The position numbers were made by a program, and so were the translations under genes. A DNA stretch of 64,000 nt, taken from contig JAQWBI010000001.1 of assembly GCA_028706475.1 (NCBI GenBank), forward strand, positions 1-64,000, in the 5' to 3' direction. Source of the stretch: Candidatus Cloacimonadota bacterium. GTDB lineage: Bacteria; Cloacimonadota; Cloacimonadia; Cloacimonadales; Cloacimonadaceae. Every line of letters starts with the position of its first letter. Positions within the stretch are counted from its first letter, which is position 1. Below, piece by piece: positions 43,004 through 51,970 of the stretch. The notes beneath the pieces were generated by a model, which was not told where the DNA came from, searched no databases, and saw only the letters and a list, made by a program, of their open reading frames with translations.

Positions 43004-44854
43004 ATGTTCGAGCACTTTGATGTAATCGTGGTCGGAGCCGGTCATGCCGGCATCGAAGCGGCCTTGGCGGCAGCACGCCGGGGCGCAAACACTGCGCTGT
43101 TTACAATGAAGCTGGAAGCTATTGGCCGCATGAGCTGCAATCCATCCATCGGAGGCCCCGCCAAGGGTAATCTGGCACGGGAAATTGACGCCCTGGGTGG
43201 TGAAATGGCACGCGTTGCCGACCTCAGCGGGATTCACTTTCGGATGTTGAACCACAGCAAAGGCCCGGCTGTATGGGCACCCCGCACACAAAACGACCGC
43301 TCCCAATACTCGCTTCTGATGCGGGAAGCGGTGGAGAACTGTGCCGGACTCCAGCTCATCGAAGCCAATATCGCACAATTGATCGTGGAAAACGGCATTA
43401 TAAAAGGCTGCATCAGCGAGATTGGACACAGATACTACGCCTCTAAAGTGATCATCGCCTCAGGAACATTTCTGGCGGGACTTATTCATATCGGCAAGAA
43501 GAGTTATCACGGCGGACGCAGCGGAGAACCGTCCTCAGACGAGCTTTCCCGCTCCCTGGCAGATTTGGGACTGAAGGTGCTTCGATTCAAGACAGGAACC
43601 CCGCCCAGAGTTGACCTCAATAGTCTGGATTACAGCGTGCTAGAAGCTCAACCGGGCGATCCCGATCCCAGCGGCTTCTCATATTACCGCAACATCCCCC
43701 TGAAGAACCTGGTGAGTTGCTACATGACCCGCACCACACCGGAAACTCATCGCATCATCCGCGATCATTTGCATGAATCGGCTCTCTATGGCGGTGTCAT
43801 CAAGGGAATCGGACCCCGCTATTGCCCCTCCATCGAAGATAAGATTGTAAAGTTTCCCCAACGTGACAGCCATCATGTCTTCATCGAACCCGAAGGCCTG
43901 AATACTATCGAAGGCTACGTGAACGGAATATCCACCAGCTTGCCCACAGAGGTGCAGGAACGCATCGTACACAGTATCCCCGGACTGGAAAAAGCCCGCA
44001 TCATGCGCTATGCCTATGCCATCGAGTATGACTATGTGGATCCCTCCGAGATTTATCCCTCTTTGGAATGCAAGCAGATCAAGGGATTGTATCTTGCCGG
44101 ACAGATAAACGGTACCAGCGGTTATGAGGAAGCCGCCGCTCAAGGATTGATGGCAGGAATAAACGCCAGCTTGGCACTGGAAGGCAAAGACCCCCTCATC
44201 CTGTCACGCAGCGAGGCATACATCGGTGTTTTGATCGACGATCTAGTGAGTTGCGGCACAAACGAACCCTACCGCATGTTCACTTCCCGTGCTGAATATC
44301 GTCTGCTGCTACGTCAGGACAATGCTGATGAGCGCTTGATGCCGCTCGGTTACCGATTGGGCTTGGTCTCAGACACACGCTGGCAAGCTTTTCAAACCAT
44401 GCTGAGTGTAAAGCAGCGCGAGACAGAGTATCTGCAGACTCACAACAGCACTATGCATCCGGATTTGAAGGAACCCGTCAAGCTGGCTCTGCTACTGAAA
44501 CGTCCCGAACTGCATCTGGAAGATCTGGAGCGCTATGGTTACCGGATTCCCGAGGACTTTAGCACCGATACCCAACAAAGAGTGGAACTGGAAATAAAGT
44601 ACTCCGGCTATCTGGACCGTATGCACGAGGAACTGGCGCGACACCAAAAGGCAGAAAACTATAGCATTCCTTTAGATATCGACTACCATAATATACAGAG
44701 CCTAGCTTGGGAAGCGCGGGAAAAGCTGGCGCTAATCAAGCCACTCAACTTAGCGCAGGCTATGCGCATCCCCGGTGTGAACTACACCGATACGTCAGCC
44801 CTGTTGATCTGGCTGAAAAAGCACTACAACAAGGCGGAGGATCCTTCCGGATAA
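43004..44854 (+). CDS. mnmG: tRNA uridine 5-carboxymethylaminomethyl modification enzyme MnmG
   Basis: FAD protein that with MnmE modifies wobble U34. The 616-aa protein begins with FAD motif [17 protein letters not shown]. The family signatures [19 protein letters not shown] and [11 protein letters not shown] are present, with [17 protein letters not shown]. The C-terminal region ends in an alpha-helical tail ([17 protein letters not shown]). mnmE is not in the window. kdsB follows after 22 nt. Confidence 0.96.
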   Translation: MFEHFDVIVVGAGHAGIEAALAAARRGANTALFTMKLEAIGRMSCNPSIGGPAKGNLAREIDALGGEMARVADLSGIHFRMLNHSKGPAVWAPRTQNDRSQYSLLMREAVENCAGLQLIEANIAQLIVENGIIKGCISEIGHRYYASKVIIASGTFLAGLIHIGKKSYHGGRSGEPSSDELSRSLADLGLKVLRFKTGTPPRVDLNSLDYSVLEAQPGDPDPSGFSYYRNIPLKNLVSCYMTRTTPETHRIIRDHLHESALYGGVIKGIGPRYCPSIEDKIVKFPQRDSHHVFIEPEGLNTIEGYVNGISTSLPTEVQERIVHSIPGLEKARIMRYAYAIEYDYVDPSEIYPSLECKQIKGLYLAGQINGTSGYEEAAAQGLMAGINASLALEGKDPLILSRSEAYIGVLIDDLVSCGTNEPYRMFTSRAEYRLLLRQDNADERLMPLGYRLGLVSDTRWQAFQTMLSVKQRETEYLQTHNSTMHPDLKEPVKLALLLKRPELHLEDLERYGYRIPEDFSTDTQQRVELEIKYSGYLDRMHEELARHQKAENYSIPLDIDYHNIQSLAWEAREKLALIKPLNLAQAMRIPGVNYTDTSALLIWLKKHYNKAEDPSG

Positions 44855-44876
44855 GCCTCTGCCGGGGAGATGAGAG

Positions 44877-45614
44877 ATGATAAGCTATGCTGTGATCCCT
44901 GCCCGCTATGCATCCAGTCGCTTTCCCGGAAAGCCTCTGGCATTGCTGGCCGGAAAACCCATCCTTCAACATGTCTGGGAAAGAGCAAGCCGCTCTAAAC
45001 TCTTCAACGATGTGATTATCGCCACCGACGATCTGAAGATATCCTCTGTGGCACAAGACTTTGGAGCCGTGGTGATGCTTACCGACAGCAGCCTGCCCAG
45101 CGGAACCGACCGTGTAGCAGCCGTGGCGGAATATCTGGAGGAAGAAAGCGTGATCCTGAACATTCAGGGAGACGAACCGCTCATAAGTATTGAGGCACTA
45201 ACGGCTTTACTACAGTCCTTCAAAGATGAAGCGGTGATGATGGCCAGCCTGATGACACCTTTTGAAAACGATGAAGACATTACAAATCCCAATATGGTGA
45301 AAGTGGTGACTGACTCCCTGCAGAACGCCATCTATTTTTCCCGCTGCCCCATCCCCTACAATCGCGATAAAGACCCGGATTGCCGCTATTTCCGCCATAT
45401 CGGAGTGTATGGCTTCCGTCATCCCGCGCTGATGCGTTTCGTTAGCCTACCCGTGGGCAAATTGGAGGCCATCGAGAAGCTGGAGCAATTGCGCGCTTTG
45501 GAAAACAGCATCCCCATCCGCATGACCATAACTAATTACAAAGGCATCGGCATCGACACTCCCGAGGACTTAAAAAAGGTATCCGCAGCGCTTGCCAAAG
45601 GTAAATCTCTATGA
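44877..45614 (+). CDS. kdsB: 3-deoxy-manno-octulosonate cytidylyltransferase
   Basis: Activates Kdo as CMP-Kdo for lipid A glycosylation. The 245-aa protein begins with the nucleotide-binding VIPARYASSRFPGKPL. IIATDD, NIQGDEPLIS and the C-terminal IGIDTPEDLKK are typical. ATG 44877 follows GGGGAGATGAGAG. It completes, with kdsA and kdsC at 21.6-23 kb, most of the Kdo route. Confidence 0.95.
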   Translation: MISYAVIPARYASSRFPGKPLALLAGKPILQHVWERASRSKLFNDVIIATDDLKISSVAQDFGAVVMLTDSSLPSGTDRVAAVAEYLEEESVILNIQGDEPLISIEALTALLQSFKDEAVMMASLMTPFENDEDITNPNMVKVVTDSLQNAIYFSRCPIPYNRDKDPDCRYFRHIGVYGFRHPALMRFVSLPVGKLEAIEKLEQLRALENSIPIRMTITNYKGIGIDTPEDLKKVSAALAKGKSL

Positions 45615-47044
45615 AATATAGCCTCTACTTCTGCCTATTTCTATTCTTGTTACTCACTGCCTGTGCCCAAAACCTGAGAATACTGCACACAAACGACAGT
45701 CACGCCGCCTACGAACCTGCCCGCAACGGCCAAGGCGGATACCTTGCCTTGGAATACCATCTGGACGAAGCCCGCAAGGGTCATAAGAACACATTATGGC
45801 TGGATGCCGGAGATATGCAAACCGGCTCCATCTTCTCCTCCATGGAATACGATGCTCTGAAGGGCGGAGCCGTATTGGAAGTATTTGAACGACTCGATCT
45901 TGATGCCGCCACTTTTGGCAACCACGAGTTCGATGTCTCCGAGGTTCACTCCCGGGCATTGGTGGAGCGCTCCAAATTTCCCTTCCTCAGCGCAAACTTA
46001 CTGAATGCTGATGGCAGCAGTTTTGGCCATGCGCCTTATCAAGTCTTCCACAAGGGACATACCAGAATCGCAGTGATAGGCCTCACTATAGACAGTCTGC
46101 CCGAAAGGGTGAAACCAGAAAACGTGGCAAACCTGAACATCTTGCCTTACAAAGAGGCCATCGACCGGGTACTGGATGAAGCAGATGCCAAGAGCGATCT
46201 GCTGGTACTCCTCAGTCACAACGGCTGGGAAGCGGACAGCCTGCTCGCCACTCAATTGGACGAGCGAGTTGATATGATCATCGGCGGCCATTCGCATCTG
46301 GCTTTTGAACCCGCACAAGTAGTTAACGGCATCTATATAGTATCCACCGGCAGTCACTTACAATCGTTGGGTCAAGTTGATCTAAAGCTTCGGCAAGACC
46401 GGATCACGCACTTTTCCAATCGCTTGATCCCGCTGTCCCAGCCCCCTGCAGACTATCAGAGCGATCTGGCGAGCTTTCTGGAGGAAAGTGTAGGTGAGAT
46501 GGAGCGCAAACTCAGTAAAACAGTTGGCATTCTACCGGAGCCTTTTATCTCCGACAAATTCAGCGTTACGCCCAGCATTATGTGGGTCGCTCAATCTTTG
46601 GTGAAAGAGTATCCGGAAACCGAACTCGCCATGGTAAACAACGGCGGTTTCAGGCGCAATCTGCCCCAAGGCGAGATTACTCTGCGCGATCTGCATGAAT
46701 GCATCCCTTTTGGCAATACCATAGTGTTTTTCTCCTGTTACGGCCGAGATATCTTGACCGCCCAGACCAAAAACCTGCAGATATTGGAAACAAAGCCCTA
46801 CGATATCATGACTGTAAGTGAAGCCTCATGGCTGCAGGATTCTACCACCGACTTCCGCATCGATAATAAACCCTTGGAATTGGATAGAGTTTACCGCATA
46901 GTGAGTCACGACTACATTCTCAGTCAGTGGGACAAGTATCTGGGATTCAAGCCTTTTGATGTAGTAGAACAGGGCGATCTCTTTCTGGATGCCGTCATAA
47001 ACCAGGTACAACAGCAGTTTGCCCCTCCGCAAACTAAAGAATAA
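45611..47044 (+). CDS. 5'-nucleotidase/UshA-family lipoprotein
   Basis: Metallophosphoesterase of 477 aa acting on nucleotides outside the inner membrane. A lipobox is at LLLTAC (about residue 18). Metal motifs are ILHTNDSHA, WLDAGDMQTG, FGNHEFD, LLSHNG and GGHSHL. A C-terminal 5'-nucleotidase domain carries MVNNGGFRRNLPQGEITLRD (substrate Asn/Gly/Arg). ATG 45611 overlaps the kdsB stop as ATGA. It could alternatively act on UDP-sugars or cyclic nucleotides. Confidence 0.88.
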   Translation: MKYSLYFCLFLFLLLTACAQNLRILHTNDSHAAYEPARNGQGGYLALEYHLDEARKGHKNTLWLDAGDMQTGSIFSSMEYDALKGGAVLEVFERLDLDAATFGNHEFDVSEVHSRALVERSKFPFLSANLLNADGSSFGHAPYQVFHKGHTRIAVIGLTIDSLPERVKPENVANLNILPYKEAIDRVLDEADAKSDLLVLLSHNGWEADSLLATQLDERVDMIIGGHSHLAFEPAQVVNGIYIVSTGSHLQSLGQVDLKLRQDRITHFSNRLIPLSQPPADYQSDLASFLEESVGEMERKLSKTVGILPEPFISDKFSVTPSIMWVAQSLVKEYPETELAMVNNGGFRRNLPQGEITLRDLHECIPFGNTIVFFSCYGRDILTAQTKNLQILETKPYDIMTVSEASWLQDSTTDFRIDNKPLELDRVYRIVSHDYILSQWDKYLGFKPFDVVEQGDLFLDAVINQVQQQFAPPQTKE

Positions 47045-47053
47045 CACCTCTAT

Positions 47054-48277
47054 CTATTTATCTAACTCTGCACCCGGTATAGACTTCGCCAGCGATGCAG
47101 TCTCTTTCAGCGATATTTGTACATAGCGTTTCCGCAGCAAACTGAAGGCCATCACCAAGCGGTGATCGTTTTGCGTATCCAACTGCACTGCAGGCAGTTC
47201 CCTGTTCCCGATAGGATATAGCTCCAAATAGTCCTCATTCAGCACATAAGCCACCCCGATCAAATCCAGCACCCGAGCTATTCCCAATACCCGGTCACTC
47301 TCTTTATGCTTCAACCTGGCAATGCCCCGCAGAACAGTTTTACCATCACAAAAGAGCGCCAGAATGCTAAGGATAGGCATCAGATCAGGACAATCCCTCA
47401 GATCCAAGTCCACAGCCTTCATCCTTCCCGGTTTGATATTACAAACGCTTCCAGACCAATCTACTTGCGCCCCCATCTGAGTCAGGATTGGGAAGATTGC
47501 CATATCGGCCTGAGGATATTCCGGATTGATTTGTAGCTGCATCCGCACACCTTCCGGCTGCACAGCACCAAGGGCGGCGTAAAATGCTGCAGTAGAGATA
47601 TCTGAATCCACAGTAAAGTGCCGGGGAAGGCTGTACTTACCCCGCAATACCCGAAGATAATCTCCCTCTTCCATGATCTCTGCCCCAAAGGTCTTCAACA
47701 TCTGCAGACTAAGCTGAAGATAGGGCAGCGAAACCTGATATTGATCCCGCCTCAACCAGAGGTCATTCTGCATGTAAGGTGCGGCAAGCACAAGAGAACT
47801 GGCGAATTGACTGCTGATTGAATCTCGTAAATCGACCTTTCCACCGTTCAGACAGCTTGAGTCTATAGTCAGGATGTTTTCGTTAGGTGAAAACGCTGCT
47901 CCCATTGATTCCAGAGCATTGCGTAAAGGAGTATAACCCCGCTTTTGCAGGATATCCGAAATTGCTATGTAAGACTTTGTTCCCTTGAGGTTTGCCAACA
48001 CCGAAAGCCACAATCTGAAGGCGGTGGCGGATTCCTGAAACTGATACTTATGCGAACTTGCCAGATGTGCGTTCTCATTGAAGTGGAAATGCATGCCATC
48101 TTGTTTTTTCTCTACATGATAGCCGAATGTCTTCATTGCGCTTTCCAATTCCACTACATCAGCGCAAGGATTGTAGTTTTCCAGCCTGATATCCGCCCTG
48201 GCATGGGCTGCCAGCACCATTATCCGCTGTAATATGGATTTTGATCCGGGTATTTTGGGTAGCATCGTAAGTTTCAT
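47054..48277 (-). CDS. aroA: 3-phosphoshikimate 1-carboxyvinyltransferase (EPSP synthase)
   Basis: Shikimate-pathway enzyme joining shikimate 3-phosphate and PEP. The 407-aa protein has PGSKSILQR at about 10-18, SSQFASSLVLAAP, a DISTAAFYAALGA segment, RLKHKESDR and NDHRLVMAF. Where most enzymes have LGNAGTAMR this one has QESATAFR, so Ala replaces the Gly equivalent to E. coli Gly96, a change known from glyphosate-insensitive class II enzymes. It is convergent with the nucleotidase gene (9-bp gap). Other aro genes are not in the window. Confidence 0.9.
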   Translation of the reverse strand: MKLTMLPKIPGSKSILQRIMVLAAHARADIRLENYNPCADVVELESAMKTFGYHVEKKQDGMHFHFNENAHLASSHKYQFQESATAFRLWLSVLANLKGTKSYIAISDILQKRGYTPLRNALESMGAAFSPNENILTIDSSCLNGGKVDLRDSISSQFASSLVLAAPYMQNDLWLRRDQYQVSLPYLQLSLQMLKTFGAEIMEEGDYLRVLRGKYSLPRHFTVDSDISTAAFYAALGAVQPEGVRMQLQINPEYPQADMAIFPILTQMGAQVDWSGSVCNIKPGRMKAVDLDLRDCPDLMPILSILALFCDGKTVLRGIARLKHKESDRVLGIARVLDLIGVAYVLNEDYLELYPIGNRELPAVQLDTQNDHRLVMAFSLLRKRYVQISLKETASLAKSIPGAELDK

Positions 48278-48420
48278 TGATGGTATCCTTCATTCGTCTC
48301 TTCATGGGCAAAAATATACCACATCTCCGCCTGAAATATAGTCTAATCCGCTTTGTGCGAGATGCTTCTTTCTGTCCACAGATTTACACTGATCTTCACA
48401 AATTATCACGATCGAAAGTG

Positions 48421-48561
48421 GGAAGTTTAACTGACCAAGACGTGTCTGAGGCACGAGGTACAAACCCCCAACTGCAGAACTGCAACACCGTTCAACAGCG
48501 AAGGCAAAACCTGAGCATTCAACAGGCCGAAGGCCGTTCAACAGTGAAGCGAAGCGGAACG
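48421..48561 (-). repeat. Inverted copies of modules Q and P
   Basis: 48421-48495 is the reverse complement of the 38341-38430 module, including the GTGTCTGAGGCAC hairpin. 48490-48561 is the reverse complement of 26644-26715. They are joined at a GTTCAACAG sequence common to several module borders. Confidence 0.6.
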
Positions 48562-48613
48562 TTCAACCTTATGTGTGCTATTCCTCCTGTATACATCAAG
48601 TGGTACCGAAGCC

Positions 48614-48665
48614 AATATAAAGCCGTTATCAAGCAGTGGTCACTCGATGATAACACGATGATATC
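48614..48665 (+). repeat. 52-bp dispersed palindromic element, copy D
   Basis: Half-sites AATATAAAGCC and GTTATCAAGCA, centre GTGGTCAC, then TCGATGATAAC and ACGATGATATC. The left flank ATACATCAAGTGGTACCGAAG matches that of copy B. Confidence 0.85.
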
Positions 48666-48752
48666 TGCTTCAGCAGAGGATGATTCTCAGGGGAAGGATT
48701 ATTCATTCCATATGCTTTTGGGCTGTTAAGCAGCTTCAGCCCAAGTTCCTGC

Positions 48753-48781
48753 TTGACAGAATAGTGTCCAATGTCTTTTTA
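48753..48781 (+). promoter_or_regulatory. Putative promoter for dCMP deaminase-ECF operon
   Basis: TTGACA at 48753-48758 with TTTTTA at 48776-48781 (17-bp spacer), 31 bp before the ATG. Confidence 0.4.
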
Positions 48782-48812
48782 GTAAAAATATCGTATCAAT
48801 CAGGTGATATAT

Positions 48813-49289
48813 ATGGATAAACGTCCCTCCTGGCAGCAGTACTTCATGAAGATGGCATTTTTGGCATCCACCCGCAGTACCTGTCTGCGCCGAGCAGTTG
48901 GTGCCGCTTTGGTGCGGGATAATCAACTGATCTCCACCGGATACAATGGTAGCCCCAAAGGCAGTCCTCATTGCGCCGAAACCGGTTGTTTGAGAGAGCA
49001 GAACAACATCCCCTCCGGCGAGAAACACGAGCTTTGCCGTGGAGTTCATGCGGAGCAAAACGCCATCATTCAGGCGGCAATCAATGGCAGCAGCACACGC
49101 GGGGCGATTTTGTACTGTACTCACCAACCCTGCAGCATCTGCGCCAAGATGATCATAAATGCTGAAATCAAAACCGTTTACATTGCCAACTCCTATCCCG
49201 ATGAATTGGCCACCAACCTCTTCCGGGAATCCGGGATCGAGATGATCCTTTTGGATTTGGAAAGTGGGCACATGACAAGGATGACTTAA
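48813..49289 (+). CDS. dCMP deaminase (ComEB family)
   Basis: Zinc-dependent deamination of dCMP to dUMP, feeding dTMP synthesis. The 158-aa protein has the zinc/catalytic motif HAEQNAI (His and proton-shuttling Glu) and PCSICAKMI. GYNGSPKGSPHC is typical of the family. ATG 48813 is preferred to GTG 48804 on spacing from AGG. It complements dut at 61691 in dUMP supply. The ECF transporter genes follow within 1 nt. Confidence 0.9.
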   Translation: MDKRPSWQQYFMKMAFLASTRSTCLRRAVGAALVRDNQLISTGYNGSPKGSPHCAETGCLREQNNIPSGEKHELCRGVHAEQNAIIQAAINGSSTRGAILYCTHQPCSICAKMIINAEIKTVYIANSYPDELATNLFRESGIEMILLDLESGHMTRMT

Positions 49290-49290
49290 C

Positions 49291-49824
49291 TTGCTGAAAC
49301 ACTTCTCTGTGAAAGAATTGATCCTGATTGCATCCCTGGCGGCACTCGGTATTGCGGTGAAACCCTTGGTAGGGCCTATTTTCAAGCTTCTATCCCGCCC
49401 TTTGGGCATCCCTGGTGGTTCCTTTGCCGGAGGTTTCTATATGATGTGGCTGGTGTTAGCGATTGTAATCGTAAATAAACCCTTTACCGGCTTTATGTTT
49501 GGCCTCATCCAAGCGATCGGCGTGTTGATCTTTGGCATATCCGGCAATCAGGGTGCTTTATCGCTGATATCCTACACGGTTCCCGGCTTGGTGGCTGACT
49601 TGGTATATATGACCTTTGCCAAGCGTAACCACATACTTTCACAGATCTTTATATGCGCACTAGCCAATGGTGCCGGAGCCTTGATTTCGGTCTATGTAAT
49701 GTTTCGGCATCCGCCTCTTATCATGCTGATTGTATTGGCCATGGCGCTGGTTTCCGGGGCGGTGGGTGGAGTCTTAAGTTATGGAATCTATAAGAGTTTA
49801 AAAGAAACGAGGATGATACAATGA
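49291..49824 (+). CDS. ECF transporter substrate-binding (S) component
   Basis: Integral membrane vitamin-binding subunit of 177 aa with about six hydrophobic segments. The motifs PGGSFAGGFYMM, FTGFMFGLIQAIGVLIFG and YTVPGLVADLVYM resemble YkoE-like S components for thiamine precursors. The start is TTG 49291, just after the dCMP deaminase stop. The genes for A, A', T and a thiamine pyrophosphokinase follow in the same run, so thiamine or hydroxymethylpyrimidine is the likeliest substrate. That is context inference. Confidence 0.78.
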   Translation: MLKHFSVKELILIASLAALGIAVKPLVGPIFKLLSRPLGIPGGSFAGGFYMMWLVLAIVIVNKPFTGFMFGLIQAIGVLIFGISGNQGALSLISYTVPGLVADLVYMTFAKRNHILSQIFICALANGAGALISVYVMFRHPPLIMLIVLAMALVSGAVGGVLSYGIYKSLKETRMIQ

Positions 49825-50747
49825 GATACTATTTATTAATACTGATACTGGTTTTGATGGACCCCCTGGCGGCTCTGATTATTACTGACAATCAAGGCAT
49901 TAGCCACGAATATTCCTATGAACAATTCTTCAAGATACCAGCTCAGGAATTTTCTACCAGCAAGGAAGTGGATGGTGAGACCGTGATAAATACCTGGAAA
50001 GGCATACGCTTCGACACCTGGTTGAAAGAGCAGAATCTGGGCGATTTTGCCGTGATTAAGTTTCTATCCGGAGATCGTTACGAAGTAAAATTCAATAAAG
50101 CAGAATGGGATACTCTCACCTGCTTTTTGGCGCATACAGGCGAAGGCAATATCTTTCCCAATGAGCAACTTCGCATTATCTTCCCCCATCTGCGTAGCAT
50201 GTACTGGGTGCGGGATGTAAAGAGAATCTCCCTGGAACATTACAAAGAGATACCCATCCCTGTAAAGTTCTACTCTTTAGCAGAGTTTCTTTCCAAACAG
50301 GAACTTGTGCAGGATCCCAAACCCTTTGTGAAAATGAAGGGCTATCGCTTTGACGACTTTGTGGGAAAACTGAGCGACCTGCCGATCAAGGATGTGGTGA
50401 TATATAGCCGTGACGGTTTGATTCAGACGCTTGTGTACCCTTCGCAACTGGCGGGAGCGGTTTTAGAACTTACTGAAGAAGGTACATACAACGTGAAAAG
50501 TCCGCAAATCCCGGGTGGAATGTGGATGAAGAATATCAGCTATATTCAGGTGGATTATCAAGCGCTGATCGATACCTACAATGCCTCTGTCCTTGTACCT
50601 CTGGCAAAGGCACTTCAGTGGCAGTTGAGCCCGAATGTAAAGCTGAATATGCACTTCCCCCGTGCCACGGAAGTGATGGAATTGGGAGACGTTCTGGCAG
50701 AGCCAATGCTCTTGAATGATACCCTATATTTCGAGCTTGTTCCCTAA
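49821..50747 (+). CDS. Secreted protein with two sulfite-oxidase-like repeats, ECF-associated
   Basis: The 308-aa protein has a signal peptide (RYYLLILILVLMDPLAA). Two similar units follow: WKGIRFDTWLKEQNLGDFAV with FLSGDRYEVKF, and MKGYRFDDFVGKLSDLPIKD with YSRDGLIQTLVYP. They recall the SUOX-like fold of molybdopterin-binding domains, without a clear cofactor Cys in place. The start overlaps the S-component stop as ATGA and the A-component gene follows, so it probably acts with the transporter outside the membrane. The assignment is tentative. Confidence 0.6.
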   Translation: MRYYLLILILVLMDPLAALIITDNQGISHEYSYEQFFKIPAQEFSTSKEVDGETVINTWKGIRFDTWLKEQNLGDFAVIKFLSGDRYEVKFNKAEWDTLTCFLAHTGEGNIFPNEQLRIIFPHLRSMYWVRDVKRISLEHYKEIPIPVKFYSLAEFLSKQELVQDPKPFVKMKGYRFDDFVGKLSDLPIKDVVIYSRDGLIQTLVYPSQLAGAVLELTEEGTYNVKSPQIPGGMWMKNISYIQVDYQALIDTYNASVLVPLAKALQWQLSPNVKLNMHFPRATEVMELGDVLAEPMLLNDTLYFELVP

Positions 50748-50754
50748 ACTTCAG

Positions 50755-51411
50755 ATGCGCGAGCTGGAGCTACAATTTCCCGATGCTCCGGCAACCCTGT
50801 TTCAAGGCTTGAATCTGGACTTGGACGCAGGGCAAATCCTAGTGATCTCAGGAGGCAATTCCAGCGGTAAAAGTAGCCTGATCAATTGCCTGTGCGGCAT
50901 TATCCCAAAAGGGATCCCGGCTCGTGTGTCCGGAAGTATCCGCTGGGGAGACCGCAGTCTGAAAGAAATCCCGTTGTGCGAAATATACCGCTTCATCAGC
51001 CTTGCTCCAGCTGAAACAAGAGAGCAGATGCTGATGCCCACAGTAGAACTGGAACTGGCTTTCGCACTGGAAAATATGGGCTTGCCACCCTCCGAGATAC
51101 GCAAGCGCATTGATAGCGCTGCAGATCGTTTTGGCATATATCATTTGCTGCAAGCTGCACCGCAGAACCTTAGCGGAGGTGAACAGCGTTTGCTGCTTTG
51201 TGCTATATGCGATTCCATGCAAAACCCGGTATTGCTGATGGATGAGCCCGAAACAGGGCTGTCCGAAAGCTCACTGGCGCTGCTCTGCGAATGGCTAATG
51301 GAACTGCGCAAACTGGGGAAGGGAATCGTGTTGGCCAGCCACAATCCGCACATCATTAGCATGGCTGATAGCCGGATTCATCTGGAGAAGACAAGTGTTC
51401 ACCCTGCATAA
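50755..51411 (+). CDS. ECF transporter ATPase (A)
   Basis: ABC ATPase of 218 aa. Walker A is GGNSSGKSS, the signature LSGGEQR, Walker B PVLLMDEPETGL, and the switch His is in ASHNPH. The start is uncertain: ATG 50755 gives a normal domain length. ATG 50716 would overlap the upstream gene by 32 nt and add 13 residues. It ends inside the second ATPase gene (17-nt overlap). Confidence 0.85.
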   Translation: MRELELQFPDAPATLFQGLNLDLDAGQILVISGGNSSGKSSLINCLCGIIPKGIPARVSGSIRWGDRSLKEIPLCEIYRFISLAPAETREQMLMPTVELELAFALENMGLPPSEIRKRIDSAADRFGIYHLLQAAPQNLSGGEQRLLLCAICDSMQNPVLLMDEPETGLSESSLALLCEWLMELRKLGKGIVLASHNPHIISMADSRIHLEKTSVHPA

Positions 51412-51970
51412 GCTTGGCTTTACCTATCCTGAGCGGGAAGCACTGTTTACGGCGCTATCACACCATTTCAACAGGGAAGAAAACATCCTGCTGTGTGGAG
51501 AAAACGGCAGCGGTAAAAGTACGCTGCTGAAGCTTTTGTGCGGTAAACTGAGTCCCAATGCAGGAAAGATAGACACTTGTGAGCATCCCTTGTTTTACCT
51601 GCCTCAGGAGGCTGACGGAAGGATATTGGGGATCACTCTGGAGCAGGATCTTAGCATCTGGCAGATGGCCGGTATGGCTGTGGATGCGGTAAAAGGACAT
51701 GCTCTGATGCAGGGTTTTGGCGATATCTGGCGCTTACCTCTGCGGGAGTTATCCAAAGGCACCCGGCAGTGCTATCTTCTAAGCCTTGCCTTGTGTTTAA
51801 AGGATCACTATCTGGTTTTGGATGAGCCCTTTACTGCTCTGGACAACGATCGCAGAAAGCTGTTGGCGGATTTATTGGCTCTGCGCAAAGGGATGCTGAT
51901 CGTAAGCCACATCCAGGGACTGCTGATACCGGATAGAACACTTTTGCTAGCGGAAGGAAAGCTGGTGTGA
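51395..51970 (+). CDS. ECF transporter ATPase (A')
   Basis: Second ABC ATPase, short at 191 aa. Walker A is GENGSGKST, and the signature is degenerate, LSKGTRQ. Walker B is YLVLDEPFTAL, and the switch His is in VSHI. The start is GTG 51395, with GGAG upstream. The GTGA overlap with the T component shows translational coupling. The two different ATPases suggest a heterodimer as in EcfAA'. Confidence 0.85.
   Translation: MFTLHKLGFTYPEREALFTALSHHFNREENILLCGENGSGKSTLLKLLCGKLSPNAGKIDTCEHPLFYLPQEADGRILGITLEQDLSIWQMAGMAVDAVKGHALMQGFGDIWRLPLRELSKGTRQCYLLSLALCLKDHYLVLDEPFTALDNDRRKLLADLLALRKGMLIVSHIQGLLIPDRTLLLAEGKLV

Larger units (their letters stand above)
48278..48812. other. Divergent intergenic island D
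   Basis: No gene is supported. It contains module Q inverted (48421-48495), module P inverted (48490-48561), the 52-bp palindrome (48614-48665), and a TTGACA box at 48753-48758 before the dCMP deaminase. The order Q-P-palindrome differs from islands B and C. Confidence 0.65.

Noticed and set aside
26566-48561. Repeat modules as integron attC sites (GTTGAAC, GTTTAAC words)
   Set aside because: There is no integrase and no unidirectional cassette array. The modules lie between housekeeping genes in mixed orientation and lack the attC R/L box order.
48666-48812. TPP riboswitch upstream of the ECF/thiN run
   Set aside because: No CUGAGA or ACCUGA-type thi-box elements were seen.
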